Assembly (NCBI GenBank): GCA_964017125.1 | Contig: OZ024915.1 | Coordinates: 74,995,365-75,059,364, forward strand | Direction: 5' to 3' | Origin: Flabesymbios commensalis | Lineage: Eukaryota; Annelida; Polychaeta; Terebellida; Flabelligeridae | DNA: 64,000 nucleotides | Part shown: positions 47,986-60,395 of the stretch, in pieces | How positions within the stretch are numbered: position 1 is the first letter of the stretch | Layout of the letters: every line of letters starts with the position of its first letter | The notes under the pieces: generated by a model | Database searches by the model: none | Told to the model about the DNA's origin: nothing | What the model saw: only the letters and a program-made list of their open reading frames with translations | Position numbers and translations under genes: made by a program

Positions 47986-49671
47986 TTAATAATCTGACGT
48001 CTAATATCGATCCCCGCGCTGGAAGAAATAAAATATTTCTAATGGCCGTAGACCCGTAACATAGGTATTCAAATGCACCGGCAAGAGCTAAGTAAGGCAT
48101 TTATGATGATTTCAAATTGAAAAAACCATTTGATCTCCATGGTTCATACAAAAATATTTCAGCTCTATAAGGTTTAATCCTGCTATATCGTCTCTTAGCT
48201 GCCAGAACGTCATACGTGTCACTCGTGACAAAACTCTCATTTGAGTGGGACATATGACATAGCCTGCCAGGGCTACATATTAACCCTTCCATACCTGAAT
48301 TCACCATTGTCATCTTCATCCCATACAAGCCGCGAATTGCTGTCGCAATTCTCGACTTGTAGTGGATGCAGATGTGGTTTCAAAATTAAAGAAAATTGCC
48401 ATGTATTGTTAAGCCAGTTTCGTGGAAATTTCCATTCCAAAACCCTTGGTTGTAGGGGAATTAAGTGTGTTTTCAGGGAAGTAATATGTTACTATAATGC
48501 ATCGCGAGGGCTTAAAGGGTTAACCATGAAAGCGCTGAAATATTCGCGTATAACTCGTGAAGACCAAAGGGCTCATCATGAATGTCTTAGCTCTTACCTA
48601 TGTTAATTGGTCTACGGCCATTAGATATATTTTTACTCTCACTGTGCGGGGATCGACTTTAGTCGTCAGAATCTGACGTCTACAGACGTCAGATTCTGAC
48701 GACTGAAGTCTATCCCCGCGCTGTAAGGGTGAGATTCTGACGACTAAAGTCGATCCCCGCGCTGTAAGGGCTAAAATAATAATTTGAGAAGAAACCTTTA
48801 AGGCCCTAACCAAACCTGACAAAGCGGATACGGCCAGTGAGTTATCAAGGACACGTCCAGTGGGTTTTTGTTTTGTTCACACTCGATCCGGTGATTTGCG
48901 GGTGTTACAAAGAAACTTCCGTTTCCATGACAACGCGTCCGTGGTAGACCTTAATTATTACCTGTATCACCATGACAACAGAGTGGTAGAAAGCCTGGCA
49001 TGACAATGACTGTTTTCTTAAGAAGCCCTGCGCGGAAATGTCACCGCTGCGCGGGGGTCTCCCTTCGCGCCTTTGAATATTGTCACTGCTTTGTACTGCT
49101 AACACCCAGCTATTTATTCCTAATCATTTTTATTTACTTTGAGGTGTGAATTGCTGTCAATTCCCAACTGTAGGTGAATAAAAAATGACATGATTTTATA
49201 AATTACTAGAGCATAGCACGGTTGCCACAAAATTTAAAAACAATTGGTGAATTTTTACTTACTTTTCATGACCTAAATGGAAAATATTCATGACCCAAGG
49301 TCAGTGGCGGATCCAGGATTCGAAAAAGAGGGGGCGCCGAGAGTTCGAAGCCCAAAGATTTTTCGGTTAAATTCAAGTTAATTTAGGGGACTTTTTATAG
49401 CAAAATTCCTGATTTGACATGTTATTGAGGTTTCTTGGCAACCGAGGTATACTATCTAAAATTAAATCACATAGTATCGTAGGCTGGTATACAGGTATAG
49501 TATCCTAACTTTAAGCACATAGTATCGTTGGTTTAGTGTTGGGTCAAACATTAAACCAACGACACAGCAAGCACGATATGTTGTTTAGAGGTTGGTTTAG
49601 CGACAGCGCCATTGCCCAATGGCCGAAGTCTGTGTTTAATGGGTAGGGCATAAATGGGACAAGGGGTTAAC

Positions 49672-49985
49672 CCTTTCAAGCCTGAATTTACAATTTGTAA
49701 ATAAAATGAATGGGGTTTTAGGCCACCTTTGTGTACATGTAGGCTAAACTGGGACATTACCATTTGTAATCTTCATTCACTACAAGCCGCGAATTGCTGT
49801 CGCAATTCCCGACTTGTAGTTGAAGAAGATGATTGGAAGTGCGTGGCAAATGAAAAAAGATGACGCTATTATTAAAACAGCTCCATGAAAATGTTCGTTC
49901 TAAAGTCCCCCGATTTTAGGAAATAAAGTCATTCTTTAGAGATGCACAATGGTGCTGTGATGCATCGCGAGGGCTGAAGGGATAA
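49672..49985. mobile_element. TCATCxxCTACAAG family MITE
   Basis: Begins TTAACCCTTTCAAGCCTGAA, holds an imperfect hairpin around GCCGCGAATTGCTGTCGCAA, and ends with GATGCATCGCGAGGGCTGAA and GGGATAA. Other copies: 4037-4264, 20712-20785 (fragment), 21065-21320, 42000-42260 (reverse), 48280-48525 and 55930-56125. The copy at 49.7 kb carries an extra ~60-bp piece. Confidence 0.85.
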
Positions 49986-50761
49986 ACCAACGTTGTATCA
50001 ACGTCTGATGATCGCTGGCACAGATGGAACGAAATGACTGTTTATGGTGATATTATACAGTTCGCAGTCATTGCTTCTGACAGGTGATATTGTCAGGTCC
50101 CCAATGTTGTTTCAATGTTGGGTCAGCGTCGAAGACGATGGGCCAACATTAAAACAGTATTGGGTGAATGTGTTATTGTCGGTTTCCCGCATACCGTCAC
50201 TCCCCCTCCCCACCTCTCATAGTACGTCACGTACGTGACCGGATTCCTAACGCGGTAAATACGTCATTCACGCACGCATGATCACGCGGCTACACGCGCA
50301 CGCACGCGTGAACGAGAGCAGCCATCCGTGCTGTAATGCTTCAGACGGCGTCAAGTACAAAACCTCTAGCGTCTGCGGGGGCAGAAGCATTGTCAGACGG
50401 TGGGCTAGCATTGACCCAGCATTGATAAAATATGTGTTTTGTACACACCTCATACACCCAGTGACTAGTCTACTGGCGCATATAACTGATATATGTTTGA
50501 ACGTCCAAATCACCGTTTGTCGAGCTCAGCAAACGCTGGTTTCAGCAAGGAAAATAGAATCAGATTCTATTTTCCTTGGCTTAAACCTTGAAGCACAAAA
50601 ATATTTTTATATAAACCATGGAGAAAGTGTTTTTTCAATTTGAATTCATCATAAATGTCTCAGTTAGCTGCTGTTTCTGATTCATTTGAATACCTATGTT
50701 GTGGGTCTACTAATATTTCTACTCCCATAGTGCGGGGAATGACATTAGACGTCAGATTCTG

Positions 50762-50840
50762 ATATTTAAATTTTCACCCACTTGAAGTTGTGTCTCGCTA
50801 CCGCGACCCACAACTTCAAGTGTGTGAAAATTACTCCCTT
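50762..50840. mobile_element. CACTTGAAGTTGTG palindrome family, best copy
   Basis: Near-perfect hairpin: ATTTTCACCCACTTGAAGTT, GTGTCTCGCTACCGCGACCC and complement. Other copies lie near 20900, 25738, 25815, 31035, 31545, 32780, 42538 (decayed), 46140, 50975, 53035, 55355 and 55845. Many have flanks with CAAATCACTGTTATTGGAAA and GCAAATxTTTGTGCTCAAAT, so the hairpin is the core of a longer element of ~220 bp. Confidence 0.85.
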
Positions 50841-51739
50841 TTGTTAAACTTGAGACGAAAAATTTGCACATTTTGATGTTCAAACACTCGCTTTATTCCC
50901 AATAGAGCTCTGTGATTTAATTGGCTAATAAAATTGACTAAATCGTACATAGTACCGTCAAATTATTCAATTTAAATTTTCACCCACTTGAACTTGTGTC
51001 TCGCTGACGCGATCACAACTTCAAATGAGTGAAAAAATTTCAGATTTGACAAAATGGACATGAACCATTTTCAAATCATGCTAATTAATGTCACATTTTA
51101 TCTTCAATATGTTTGAAAGCTGATATGGTACATGCTAATAAAAAATGTAAAAAGCGAATATAAACGGCACCGGCGGTTAAAGGGTTAAGGGTGATCTATA
51201 GGAGTTTTGGGAGTTAGAGAGTTGACCCGGTATTGGGTGTAGTAGGTCCAGTGTTCCTAGACCAGAACAGCAAACAGAGAACCGTATTGACCAGGGTATT
51301 GATGATCAGATCCCAACAAGCAAGAGGCATTCATCCATTGATGGGTCAATGTTGTACCAGCGTCGTAGAAGCTGGACCAACATTGAACCATCAATGGGTC
51401 AGTGACTCGTGCTGGCTGAGAGACTAGCTTACACCAAACCCAATGTTGACTCAATGCTGGGCCAACGTCTGCGACGGTGGCCCAACATTAAAACAGCATT
51501 GAGTCAATGTAGTGTGTTTGCTGGGAATTTCTCCCAAGCAAATACGACACGTTGACCCAATGCTAGATCAATGTTGGCCCACTGTCGGCGAAGCTGGGCC
51601 AGCATTGAGACAGCATTTGGGCAAAGTGTCCTGTTAGCTTTATCCCATATCAAACACAATGAATGATCAGCAGTTTGTGCTAATAATAACAAAGGAAAAA
51701 AGAACCCTGTTGGTTGTATTTCCCCTGTGATAACGCGGA

Positions 51740-52290
51740 ACAGTATTGTGTGCACATATGGTTGTGCTTTGTGCCATTAGCAGCACATACTTGTGCTTTG
51801 TGCCATGAACAGTTCATAGCTATGTTTTGTGCCATTAGCAGCTCATAGTTATGTTTTGTGTCATTAGCGGCACATAGTTATGTTTTGTGTCATTAGCAGC
51901 ACATAGTTGTGGCTTGTGCCGTTAATAGCACATGGCTATGTTTTGTGCCATCAGCAGCACATACTTTGTGCCATAAACAATTCATAGCTATATGTTGTGT
52001 GCTATTAGCAGCTCATAGCAATGTGTGCTGACATTATCAGCTCATATTTATGTGTGTTTTTTTTTACATAATTAGCTAATAATTATGTTTTGTGTTATTA
52101 GCAGCACATAGTTGTGGCTTGTGCCGTTAGCAGCACATGGTATGTTTTGCGTCATCAGCAGCACATAGCTATGTTTTGCGTCATTAGCAGCACATAGCTA
52201 TGTTTTGCGTCATTAGCAGCACATAGCTATGTTTTGCGTCATTAGCAGCACATAGTTGTGGTTTGTGCCGTTAACAGCACATAGCTGAGC
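51740..52290. repeat. ~29-30-bp minisatellite in intron
   Basis: About 18 units of GCAGCACATAGCTATG, TTTTGTGCCATTA type. The copies near 52150-52250 are nearly identical, while those on the left are more varied. Not related to a visible exon. Confidence 0.9.
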
Positions 52291-54134
52291 CACTAGCTGG
52301 AAAGTTTGCTAGCACAGTTTCATACTGTCTAGATGATGGGCATTGCAACAGATGGTAAACGGTCTTGGGGCTGGGCTAGCAAAATCAAATTATTTTAAAC
52401 AAACTAACATTCATGACTAAGCATAATATTAAGATTCATCCACAAATAGTCTACGTACCCTTCTATATGACCAGAATGGAACTGATATGATTGAAATATT
52501 TTTGTATAAACCATAGAGACCAAAGGTTTTTCTTCAATTTCAAAATAATCATACATGTCTTAGTTAGCTCTTGCCGCTGCACTTGAATACCTACGGGTCT
52601 ACGGCCATTATGAATATTTTACTCTTTCAGTGCGGGAGTCTGCTTTAGACGTCAGATTCTGAAAATGTTAACCCTTTCAGCACGGGGACCGTCTTTATAC
52701 GTCAGAATCTGACGTCTGTAGACGACAGATTCTGACGTATAAAAACGGTACCCCGCACTAAATGAAATAAAATATTTCTAATGGCCGTAGACCCATAACA
52801 TAGGTATTGAAATGAAGCAGAAAGAACTAAGACATTTATTTTTTTCTGATTATTTCAAATTTGAAGAAAAAATAATTCCGCGCTGTAAGTATTAAGATTT
52901 GCCGCCCAATCCATTGAGCACTGAGGTATATCTCTGTTTATACATTCATTAGCAACTATGTACACCATTTGCTTCAAGTGAAAATAAAAACCGGGTATTC
53001 GTTGCAACTGAAATTTCACAAATCCCAGTGATTTTCAGTGACTTGAAGTTGTAGCGAGACACAAATTAAATCACTGAAAAGATAAATTGTATAGTTCACA
53101 GCTTTAAATAGTTAAACCAACGTTGGCGTCAATATTTGTACATTTTGTTTGCTAATATCGACCCAGGCAAGAGAAATATAAGCCCTGCCAAGCATTTAAA
53201 TGTCAAAGTTGCATTGCGTCGTTGAATAACAAAAACGTACCCTTCCAGTTTTACTGTGTAACCATGGTAACCACCTGAGAAGGCTAGAGCCGACAGTTTC
53301 AAATTAATACATAATGTCCTTGGGATTATTCACAACGTGAGAAATAACAATAACAACGGGCGAGCAATAAGTATTAAGCCTAGGTTTTTTTCATTCTAAT
53401 GAAAAAATGGCTCCAGTTGAAGAAAAGAGAGCTGCGAATATGAGAGGCCGAGGGAATCGATCAAACAACACTGGAAACTTTTATTTATCATACATTTTTC
53501 ATCCAGTCAAAATTGTGTCTCGCTACCGTTGTTGGCCTAATTCACAATTGCAAAATGATTAACTTCCTAAACAAGTAAAAAATTGACTCCCACCAAAAAA
53601 AGAACATTTTTTTAAGAAACAACAAAATTCTAAAAAAATGGCTAAAGAACAAGATTGTAGCCAGGAAGATATAGGGTGATATAGTTTAGTTTTTCATCAT
53701 TTCTAGTAGCTAAAACATTGAAAACGGACATTTAAAACATTGTTTAAAGTTGAGAAACATGTAGAAGAAAAGGGTTAAACCTCATCAAATAGATAAAACG
53801 GCTGGGTGGAACGTCTTAAAGAGAAAATGGACAGGTAAATTTGATAATGTTACAAAGCTCTAGGGGTTAATACCCTCCTAGATTGAGGTTGACATGTAAT
53901 GAGATCAGTGACGGAGAGGGTATTGAGGGAGGGGTGAGATGCTCAGCCGACAATTTGACATTTCTGCCGCAGGCTGTCCATGCCGGTCACACACGAGATA
54001 TTGCGCCAACGTTGGTTTAATGTTGGGCCACCGTCTCGGACGGTGGCCCAACATTGAACCAGCGTTGGTTCGTCATCTGGTGGAGGCTATCCACACTCCT
54101 TTTTGTCTCCTCACGCAAACCAGATGAGAACGGG

Positions 54135-54345
54135 ATAAAAATTGAGCGGCTTGTCCGCAAATCTCCCGCCAACTCGAGCAAACACAGACCCTGCAGGTGC
54201 CAGGCGCTCATTTATAACTGTATGATTCACGATACTGACCTTTACGGTCCCAGAATCTCGTACTCTCCTGCCAACTGGAGCAGAAACAAATTCCTCACGT
54301 GAAAGGCGCTCATTTCTAACTGGATGAATCAAGTTTAGGCACTTT
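54135..54345. repeat. Tandem pair of ~100-bp units
   Basis: Two units share CCGCCAACTCGAGCA/CTGCCAACTGGAGCA, then AGGCGCTCATTTxTAACT and GATxxATCA. A third fragment (ATTCATAACTGGAGGATTCA) is near 54405. No coding frame is supported. Confidence 0.75.
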
Positions 54346-55082
54346 TCGGAACAATTGCAAATAATCTCATGTTAAATAGGGCAAAGACTGACCCTTTGAG
54401 TACCATTCATAACTGGAGGATTCAAGATAGTAATTTTATGCCTTAGGACACAAATTTACACAGCATTCATGTTGAGGCGATGATTTAATTTAGATAAAGT
54501 TCTTGAATAAACCAAGTGAAGTTTAATGTTGACCCACCTTCTTCGACGTTGGGCCACCATTAAACCAGAATTGGTTCAACGTTTTGTTTTTGTAGGGTAG
54601 GCTCGTAGTTTTTCTCTGTCCATGTATTTTTAAAACTTGAGCCAAAATTTTGAGTCAAAAAAACAACATTTTCTGTGACTTTAAGTTGTGGATCGCGAGT
54701 GCGTAAAGACATTCTGTAGTTCAGTGTCTGACCATGCAAGGATTCCTTGAGACCATGGGATAACTGTAGTGTACGTAGGGTTGCCACAGAATTAAAAATA
54801 GATACATATATCAGACTTTTTACTGACTTTTCATGCCCAAAATAGATTTCATTATTCATGACTCAAATCGAGCGCTTAGTAGGCACAAAACAGTGACGGA
54901 TCCGATACAAGAAGAAGCAGAGGGAGAGAAAGGGGGGTTGGGGGTTCGCGTGCGACCCGAGATATATTGGTGAAATTTAACCCTTTAACCTTTTCACTAC
55001 CATACATGACGGAAATTTCCGTCGTCATTCGTCAATGAACGTAACCATAAAATGACACAAATTTTCGTCAAATATATACTAC

Positions 55083-55150
55083 ATTTATGTATTTTTCGTC
55101 ATTTGAAGCTGGAAATTGCGTTAGCAATTCCAGCTTCAAATGACGAAAAA
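55083..55150. mobile_element. GAAGCTGGAAATTGC hairpin family, best copy
   Basis: ATTTTTCGTCATTTGAAGCT, GGAAATTGCGTTAGC and complement. Other copies: 3018-3072, 29393-29460, 31165-31235 (decayed), 49130-49190 (decayed) and 58436-58495. Confidence 0.8.
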
Positions 55151-57265
55151 TAGAACTCCTACACCAGTATATCTGGATCCTGGCATGCACCCCGGCCTGG
55201 AAGTCAAAGGGTTAACGTCCGGTGCCGCTTATATTCGTTTTTTACATTTTTTATTAGCATGTACCATATCAGCTTTCAAACATATTAAAGATAAAATGCG
55301 AGATTAATCAGCAAGATTTGAAAATAGTCCACGTCCATTTTGTCAAATCTGAATAATTTTCACTCACTTGAAGTTGTGGATCGCTTCGGCGAGACACAAC
55401 TTCAAGTGGGTGAAAATTCAAATTGAATAATTTGGCGGTTGTAGGGTTAAGGGAATTATGAGAACTTATTAAAGTAAATTACTGCCTCTTACCGGGCATA
55501 TTTTTTTAAAGTAAGGTGTTTTTCATGACAATTACCAGTGCTTCAGATTTTTTTTATGGCTATTATACAAGAGATGGAAGTCCTGTGTATGTCTAAAACA
55601 GATCCTCACATCATCATGCGCTCATAATCCACTGCCAAATACACTGAAAACAGAACCTCAACAAAGACAAAGACAAATTGTACGAGAGAGAACATGTACA
55701 TGCCGTACATTGTAAAATAGTCCAAATAGTTGTTTTGTGTGTAGGGCTGCAGAAAATACAACGGCACTCATTCAAAGATCTTTTTATACAAGTTTAAAGA
55801 ATAATGACTCGGATCCATCTTAGATAGTATTTTTTTTCCACATTAAGTTGTGAATCGCGGTAGCGAGAAACAAGTTAAAGTGGGTGACAATTGGAATAAA
55901 AAGGGCTGAAAGCTCTAGATGATCAAGGAGGGTATGCAACGCTTTAAATCCGGAATTTGCCATTGAAGCCTTATTTGATACAGCCCGTGACTTGCTGTCC
56001 AAAATTCTCGCTTTATATGAAGATAAAGAACGAAGATAACGAGAAGTGGATAAAATCGATAAATTTGCCAGATATTGTTGACCGAGCTTCATGACAAATT
56101 TCGTTCTAAAATCCTTTTGTGCAGGAAAGCGCTAAAATATTGTTATATTTACAAAACAAAACACATTTGAAATCATCATAAACTCTTAGTTAGCTCTTTC
56201 CGCTTCATTTGAATACCTATGTTATGGATCTACAGCCATTATGAATGCTTTACTATTGCAATGCGAGAATCGACTTTAGATGTCAACATCTGATTCTGAC
56301 GTCTAAAGTCGGTACCCGCACTAAAACAGATACTTCTGAGGCATCGTGGGGGCTTAACCCTCAGAGTGATATTACATTTTAATTGTCTGCCACTTGAAGG
56401 TGTGTCTCTCTGCCGCGATCTTCAACCTTGGGGTAAAAAGGGCTTATTGACCTTAAAGGGTGGAGATTTCCAAGACGTATCTGGCCTCCAGAAGCCTGGA
56501 ATGGCGATGAGGCGGTCCTGCAAAACCAAAAAGGCAGTATCTCCTCACTTGTTAAGTAAGCAGATACTGGCTTTTATCTTCGCCAACGGCGGTTCTGATG
56601 TACCGGGTGAAAACATCCTAATGGCAGAAAGGTCTTATTTCATGGCACGCCATCAACTGGTCTATTTCACAGAAAAATAGCAGAGTTATTGCGAAATAAA
56701 AACTGACGCTAAAAAAGCAGAAGTTATTGCTAAATAAAAACTAGCCGGAAGAATGAAAAAGTTATTGCAAAGAAAACTAACTAAGAAAAAGAGAACATAT
56801 TGCGAAATAAAACCTGAATTCAATAAAATTAATTTCACATCATTGTTTTTATACGGGAACACAGAAAACCGGGGCTTTTAAAGACTGGAATGTTTCCTTC
56901 ATAAAACATTTTACAATTCGCCCATGGCAACATAGGTATCCTAGTGAGGAATGTATAAATACTGGTGTTTATTTTTGATTTTCTAAAGTTTGAACACAAT
57001 GGAACACCAAAACGCAGCCCTATTATTAGTTGTTTTTTTGTTTTTTTGTGTTTACCATACGTGTATGTTCAATACATTGATTCATTTGTTCAACTTTAGA
57101 ATAGTATCTCCACACTGAACCGTTTAAAAAAAAAATGATTTATGACGCGTCAAGACATTTCTTAATTCTGATTCCTGGATTAAAATTAGATTATCAACAT
57201 CTTGTTCGTATGCTGTGCCAATGGTCTGCGACGTTGGCCCAACACTAGGTCACCAGTACTCGTCC

Positions 57266-57340
57266 CTTAGATACGAAAGGGTGTATCTGCCACTTTACAA
57301 AGTGGCAGATACACCCTTTCATATCCAAGGGGACGACATG
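57266..57340. mobile_element. Short hairpin element, copy 2
   Basis: CCCTTAGATACGAAAGG, GTGTATCTGCCACTTT and complement; the right arm with CATATCCAAGGGGACGA is identical to the copy at 26.7 kb. Both copies lie shortly after a GACG-centred palindrome. Confidence 0.8.
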
Positions 57341-58094
57341 AATTTCACCCCAGAACAAACACTTGGACACGACAGCTAGCCCTTACAAAGGGGAAATATT
57401 TTTTGTATAAACCATGGAAACTAAAGCGTCTTTTTCAACTTGAAATAAGCATAAATATCTTAGTTAGAAGTCCAGAGACTCATTTCAGTACCTAATATCA
57501 AGGAATCTCAATTTCCTTGCTAATATCAAGAATTTTATATCTATATAAAGTTCTGGTTAATATAGATATTTTGCTCTTTCAGTGCGGGGAACGACTTTAG
57601 ATTATGACGTCTAAAGTCCGTCCCCGCGATGAAAGGTTTCTGACAAAATCCCTTCATCAGAGGAGATGAGAGGGGGATCATCTCATCCCATCTCCTCATC
57701 AGCCCCCCCCCCCCCGCATCAGGATGGGGCTGGTCCTGAGGAGGGTGGGATGGGATGAGCCCTGTTTGATCTGCTCTGATGGAGGCGCACGGATGCTGAG
57801 GCAGGTCTGTCAGTCTGCTCGTGAAATGTACCATGTCCACTGGTCCATGGTCTGGTGGAGGTCTGGGGGCACATCTGGTCTACACTCACAGCAAACAAAA
57901 GACATTCACATCAAGACGGATTAACATTGGGTCAAACTCTGTTAGATCCATGTCGGATCAACGTTGGGTCAATGTTAGATCTATGTCGGATCAAAAGAAA
58001 CAAGGAAATTCAATACTAAGGAAGTTCCTCATCAAGCCCGTTTTGCTGGAGTGTACCACGCTGCTTCACTCCTCATCAAACTGCGTCCCTCGAT

Positions 58095-58215
58095 CAGAGG
58101 CCGGGATGATTCCGTCATCATATGACCCATTATAGCCCTGATCTCATGGATCCCAGCTAATCCTAGTGCCTCATTATATGACCCATTATAGCCATGATCC
58201 CACGGATTGCAGCTA
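58095..58215. repeat. Tandem pair of ~62-bp units
   Basis: TATATGACCCATTATAGCC, then CATGATCxCA, GGATxxCAGCTAATCC occurs twice in direct order. No coding frame is supported. Confidence 0.8.
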
Positions 58216-58559
58216 ATCCCACACCCAGCTTCATACATCCAACAGGGCCGTGCACCCTGTCGCTAAATTTACCCGAGATTTTTGACAATCAGCCGTGTCC
58301 TGACGTACAAACAAGCAATCAGCAGTAACTGCTTACTTTTCAAGTATTCAAGCTACTGCAATTTACCTCCGCACGACAGCCATCCAGCTTAGTAGGGTTT
58401 TAGCCCTCGTGCTGCTGCATTGTTCAATACAGTTTTTCATTATTTGAAGCTGGAATTGCTGACGCAAATTCCAGCTTCAAATGACGACATGAAATGAATG
58501 GAGTTTTAGGCCACCTTTGTACAGATATAGGCTAAATTGGGCCAAGAGAACCTCATGAG

Positions 58560-58889
58560 GATGGTAATAATAATAATAAAATGTTCTAATATAGCGCAGT
58601 TCCAGTCCGTGGGTCTGCTCAGTGCGCTTTACAGACTAAAAGTTTATTACAAGTTTTAAAATCAGGTAAGGCATGTTTAAAAGTCATATGCGTGTAAAAA
58701 AAGATGGGGTTTCAGGTTTTGTTTGAAAGAGCTCAGTGTGGGACTTGAAGTGATATGAGGGGTAGCTTTTCCATAATGTGGGACCAGCCTTATAAAAAGC
58801 TGGATCACCGAAAGTCACAAGGCGTGTTCGTGGCTCTATTAGCCGGTTCCTCATCCTTGACCGACGACCGTAGATGGTGAGATGAATCA
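58560..58889 (-). pseudogene. 3' end of a second LINE, cut by an assembly gap
   Basis: Minus strand. The sequence reads ...RLVTFGDPAFYKAGPTLW and, one frame over, SSPTLSSFKQNLKPHLFLH and AYDF-stop, matching the C-terminal GxRAFxxAGPxLWNxLP...FKxxLKTHLF of CR1/Rex-type LINE proteins. About 120 bp of 3' UTR follows (GCGCACTGAGCAGACC, GCGCTATATTAGAA), then a short (ATT)n tail at 58562-58577. The upstream part is lost in the N run. Confidence 0.82.
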
Positions 58890-59089
58890 NNNNNNNNNNN
58901 NNNNNNNNNNNNNNNNNNNNNNNNNNNNNNNNNNNNNNNNNNNNNNNNNNNNNNNNNNNNNNNNNNNNNNNNNNNNNNNNNNNNNNNNNNNNNNNNNNNN
59001 NNNNNNNNNNNNNNNNNNNNNNNNNNNNNNNNNNNNNNNNNNNNNNNNNNNNNNNNNNNNNNNNNNNNNNNNNNNNNNNNNNNNNNNNN
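58890..59089. other. Assembly gap, 200 N
   Basis: A run of exactly 200 N, the usual size of a scaffolding placeholder, so the true length is unknown. The left flank is LINE sequence; the open minus-strand frames crossing it are artefacts of translating N. Confidence 0.99.
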
Positions 59090-59391
59090 CGCCCACAGCG
59101 ACAGAGCCGCTACGTCGTCATGGAGACTGAAACAAGTAGCACAGCAAAATAGGATAATTGAACGAATGTTGTTTTGATGCTGGGCTAAAGTTGCAGACGC
59201 TGTACCGGAATCCAAACAACGTTAAATCAACATCTGTTGTTTGTTGGGCCTAGTAGTACATCTCTCAAACGATATATTGAATGTTGGTTGATGTTCACCC
59301 ACCAACAAAGAAAAACCATCCCGTAGTAGTAGCAAGGAATATAGAATATTGGTAGTGGTAGTAGGATAATGCTTAACATCACAATGGGCGG

Positions 59392-59482
59392 GGGCCCTGG
59401 GGTAGTGATTAGCACCGCTGCCTTTCACGCTAGAGTTCGGAGTTCGTTTCCCGGTAACGGCGGTTTGAAAAAAAATTCCCAA
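59392..59482 (+). mobile_element. tRNA-like SINE head
   Basis: GGGGTAGTGATTAGCACCGC looks like an A box region and GAGTTCGGAGTTCGTTTCCC like a B box with ~40 bp spacing, followed by a short A run. It is too degenerate for a true tRNA gene (no closed acceptor stem seen). Confidence 0.55.
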
Positions 59483-59512
59483 TCCACTCGTAAAACTTAG
59501 TATTGTGGGGAG

Positions 59513-60250
59513 CCTCTGTGACCGAGAGGTAGCGTGCTCGGCCTCAGACAGACCTCCAGAGTTCTAATTTTGAATCCTGTGTCTGGAGGGCAGTGTCATC
59601 TCACTCATCTCACCATCCTTAGGAGGTTCTCCTGCCCAATTTAGCCTGTATGTGCACACAAGTGGCCTAAACCCCGATGGATTTCACTTGCTTAACATCA
59701 TTTTTCGGAACTAATGATCATTTAAGTGCCATTGTAATACTGTACGACAAACACAATGCACTCCATTGAAGAGATAAATGATATACAGATGATAAAGTGA
59801 CTCAAGTGCGGGTGGGGTGATAGGGTGTGAGTTATTGAGAGTGTTTTCTTCACTGCCCGATAAGGAGTTCTGGGCATACCTTTGGTATTTACCCCCAGAT
59901 ATGCCCAGACGGCCGGAGACTTGGGTTTCACTGTGCAAAACACAGCTCCGCTATCCTCGGATCAGATAAACCCCAGAGTAACAACAGCTGATGGTAACTC
60001 CATCCCACGTGACAGACCTAATGTCAAACGGGTTGTCTAAGGTCTTACAAAGGCCAACACCAGTGCTCCATTAGCATCATGCTGCATTAGCACCGTTGTT
60101 GAGCAGAGGAGCCAGGGTACAGCGCAGGCAATCCACACGAAGATTATAGCCAGACACAATGAGGCAATAAGTACGACTACTACTCTCAACCATTCCAGTA
60201 CTCCAGGGTTAGAAGTACCAAAGTTTTGCCTTTTACTGTATAATTGCTGT
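59513..60250. mobile_element. Dispersed repeat copy 1, with tRNA-like block at one end
   Basis: 59513-59590 has a tRNA-like arrangement (GTGACCGAGAGGTAGCGTGC ... GAATCCTG). 59690-60210 matches 780-1350 along ~530 bp, sharing ATCATTTTTCGGAACTAA, GAGAGTGTTTTCTTCACT, AACACAGCTCCGCTATC and GGCAATCCACACGAAGA. Short plus- and minus-strand open frames inside are not conserved between the copies. Confidence 0.75.
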
Positions 60251-60395
60251 ATTGTAAGCTGTCCATTCTAACTTGACCATCACAGCGTTCGAACCTGAAT
60301 ACCATTTGACACAGATCTTAGACATCTGATTGGTCGAGAAGGCCATTTCTACCAATCACATTCCTAAGATTTCGATCAGCGTTTTTTTAGAATAC

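Larger units (their letters stand above)
44877..60395 (-). other. Large 5' intron or upstream region, filled with MITEs
   Basis: No supported exon. About 12 GACG-type palindromes, seven TGACGT-hairpin copies, several CACTTGAAG hairpins, two minisatellites or tandem pairs and a LINE end account for much of it. A 104-codon plus-strand frame at 56366-56680 (containing KGGDFQDVSGLQKPGMAM) looks compositionally coding-like, but I recognise no family and it starts inside a MITE-like hairpin. Confidence 0.55.

Noticed and set aside
56366-56680. 104-codon plus-strand frame as a host gene
   Set aside because: It begins inside a CACTTGAAG-type hairpin, has no recognisable domain, and lies amid repeats; kept only as an unassigned frame.
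58805-59215. 136-codon minus-strand frame with a long unknown stretch
   Set aside because: It crosses the 200-N gap; the right-hand end is out-of-frame LINE sequence.
59392-59590. True tRNA genes
   Set aside because: Box-like motifs are present but no complete cloverleaf with paired acceptor stem is seen; the context is SINE-like.
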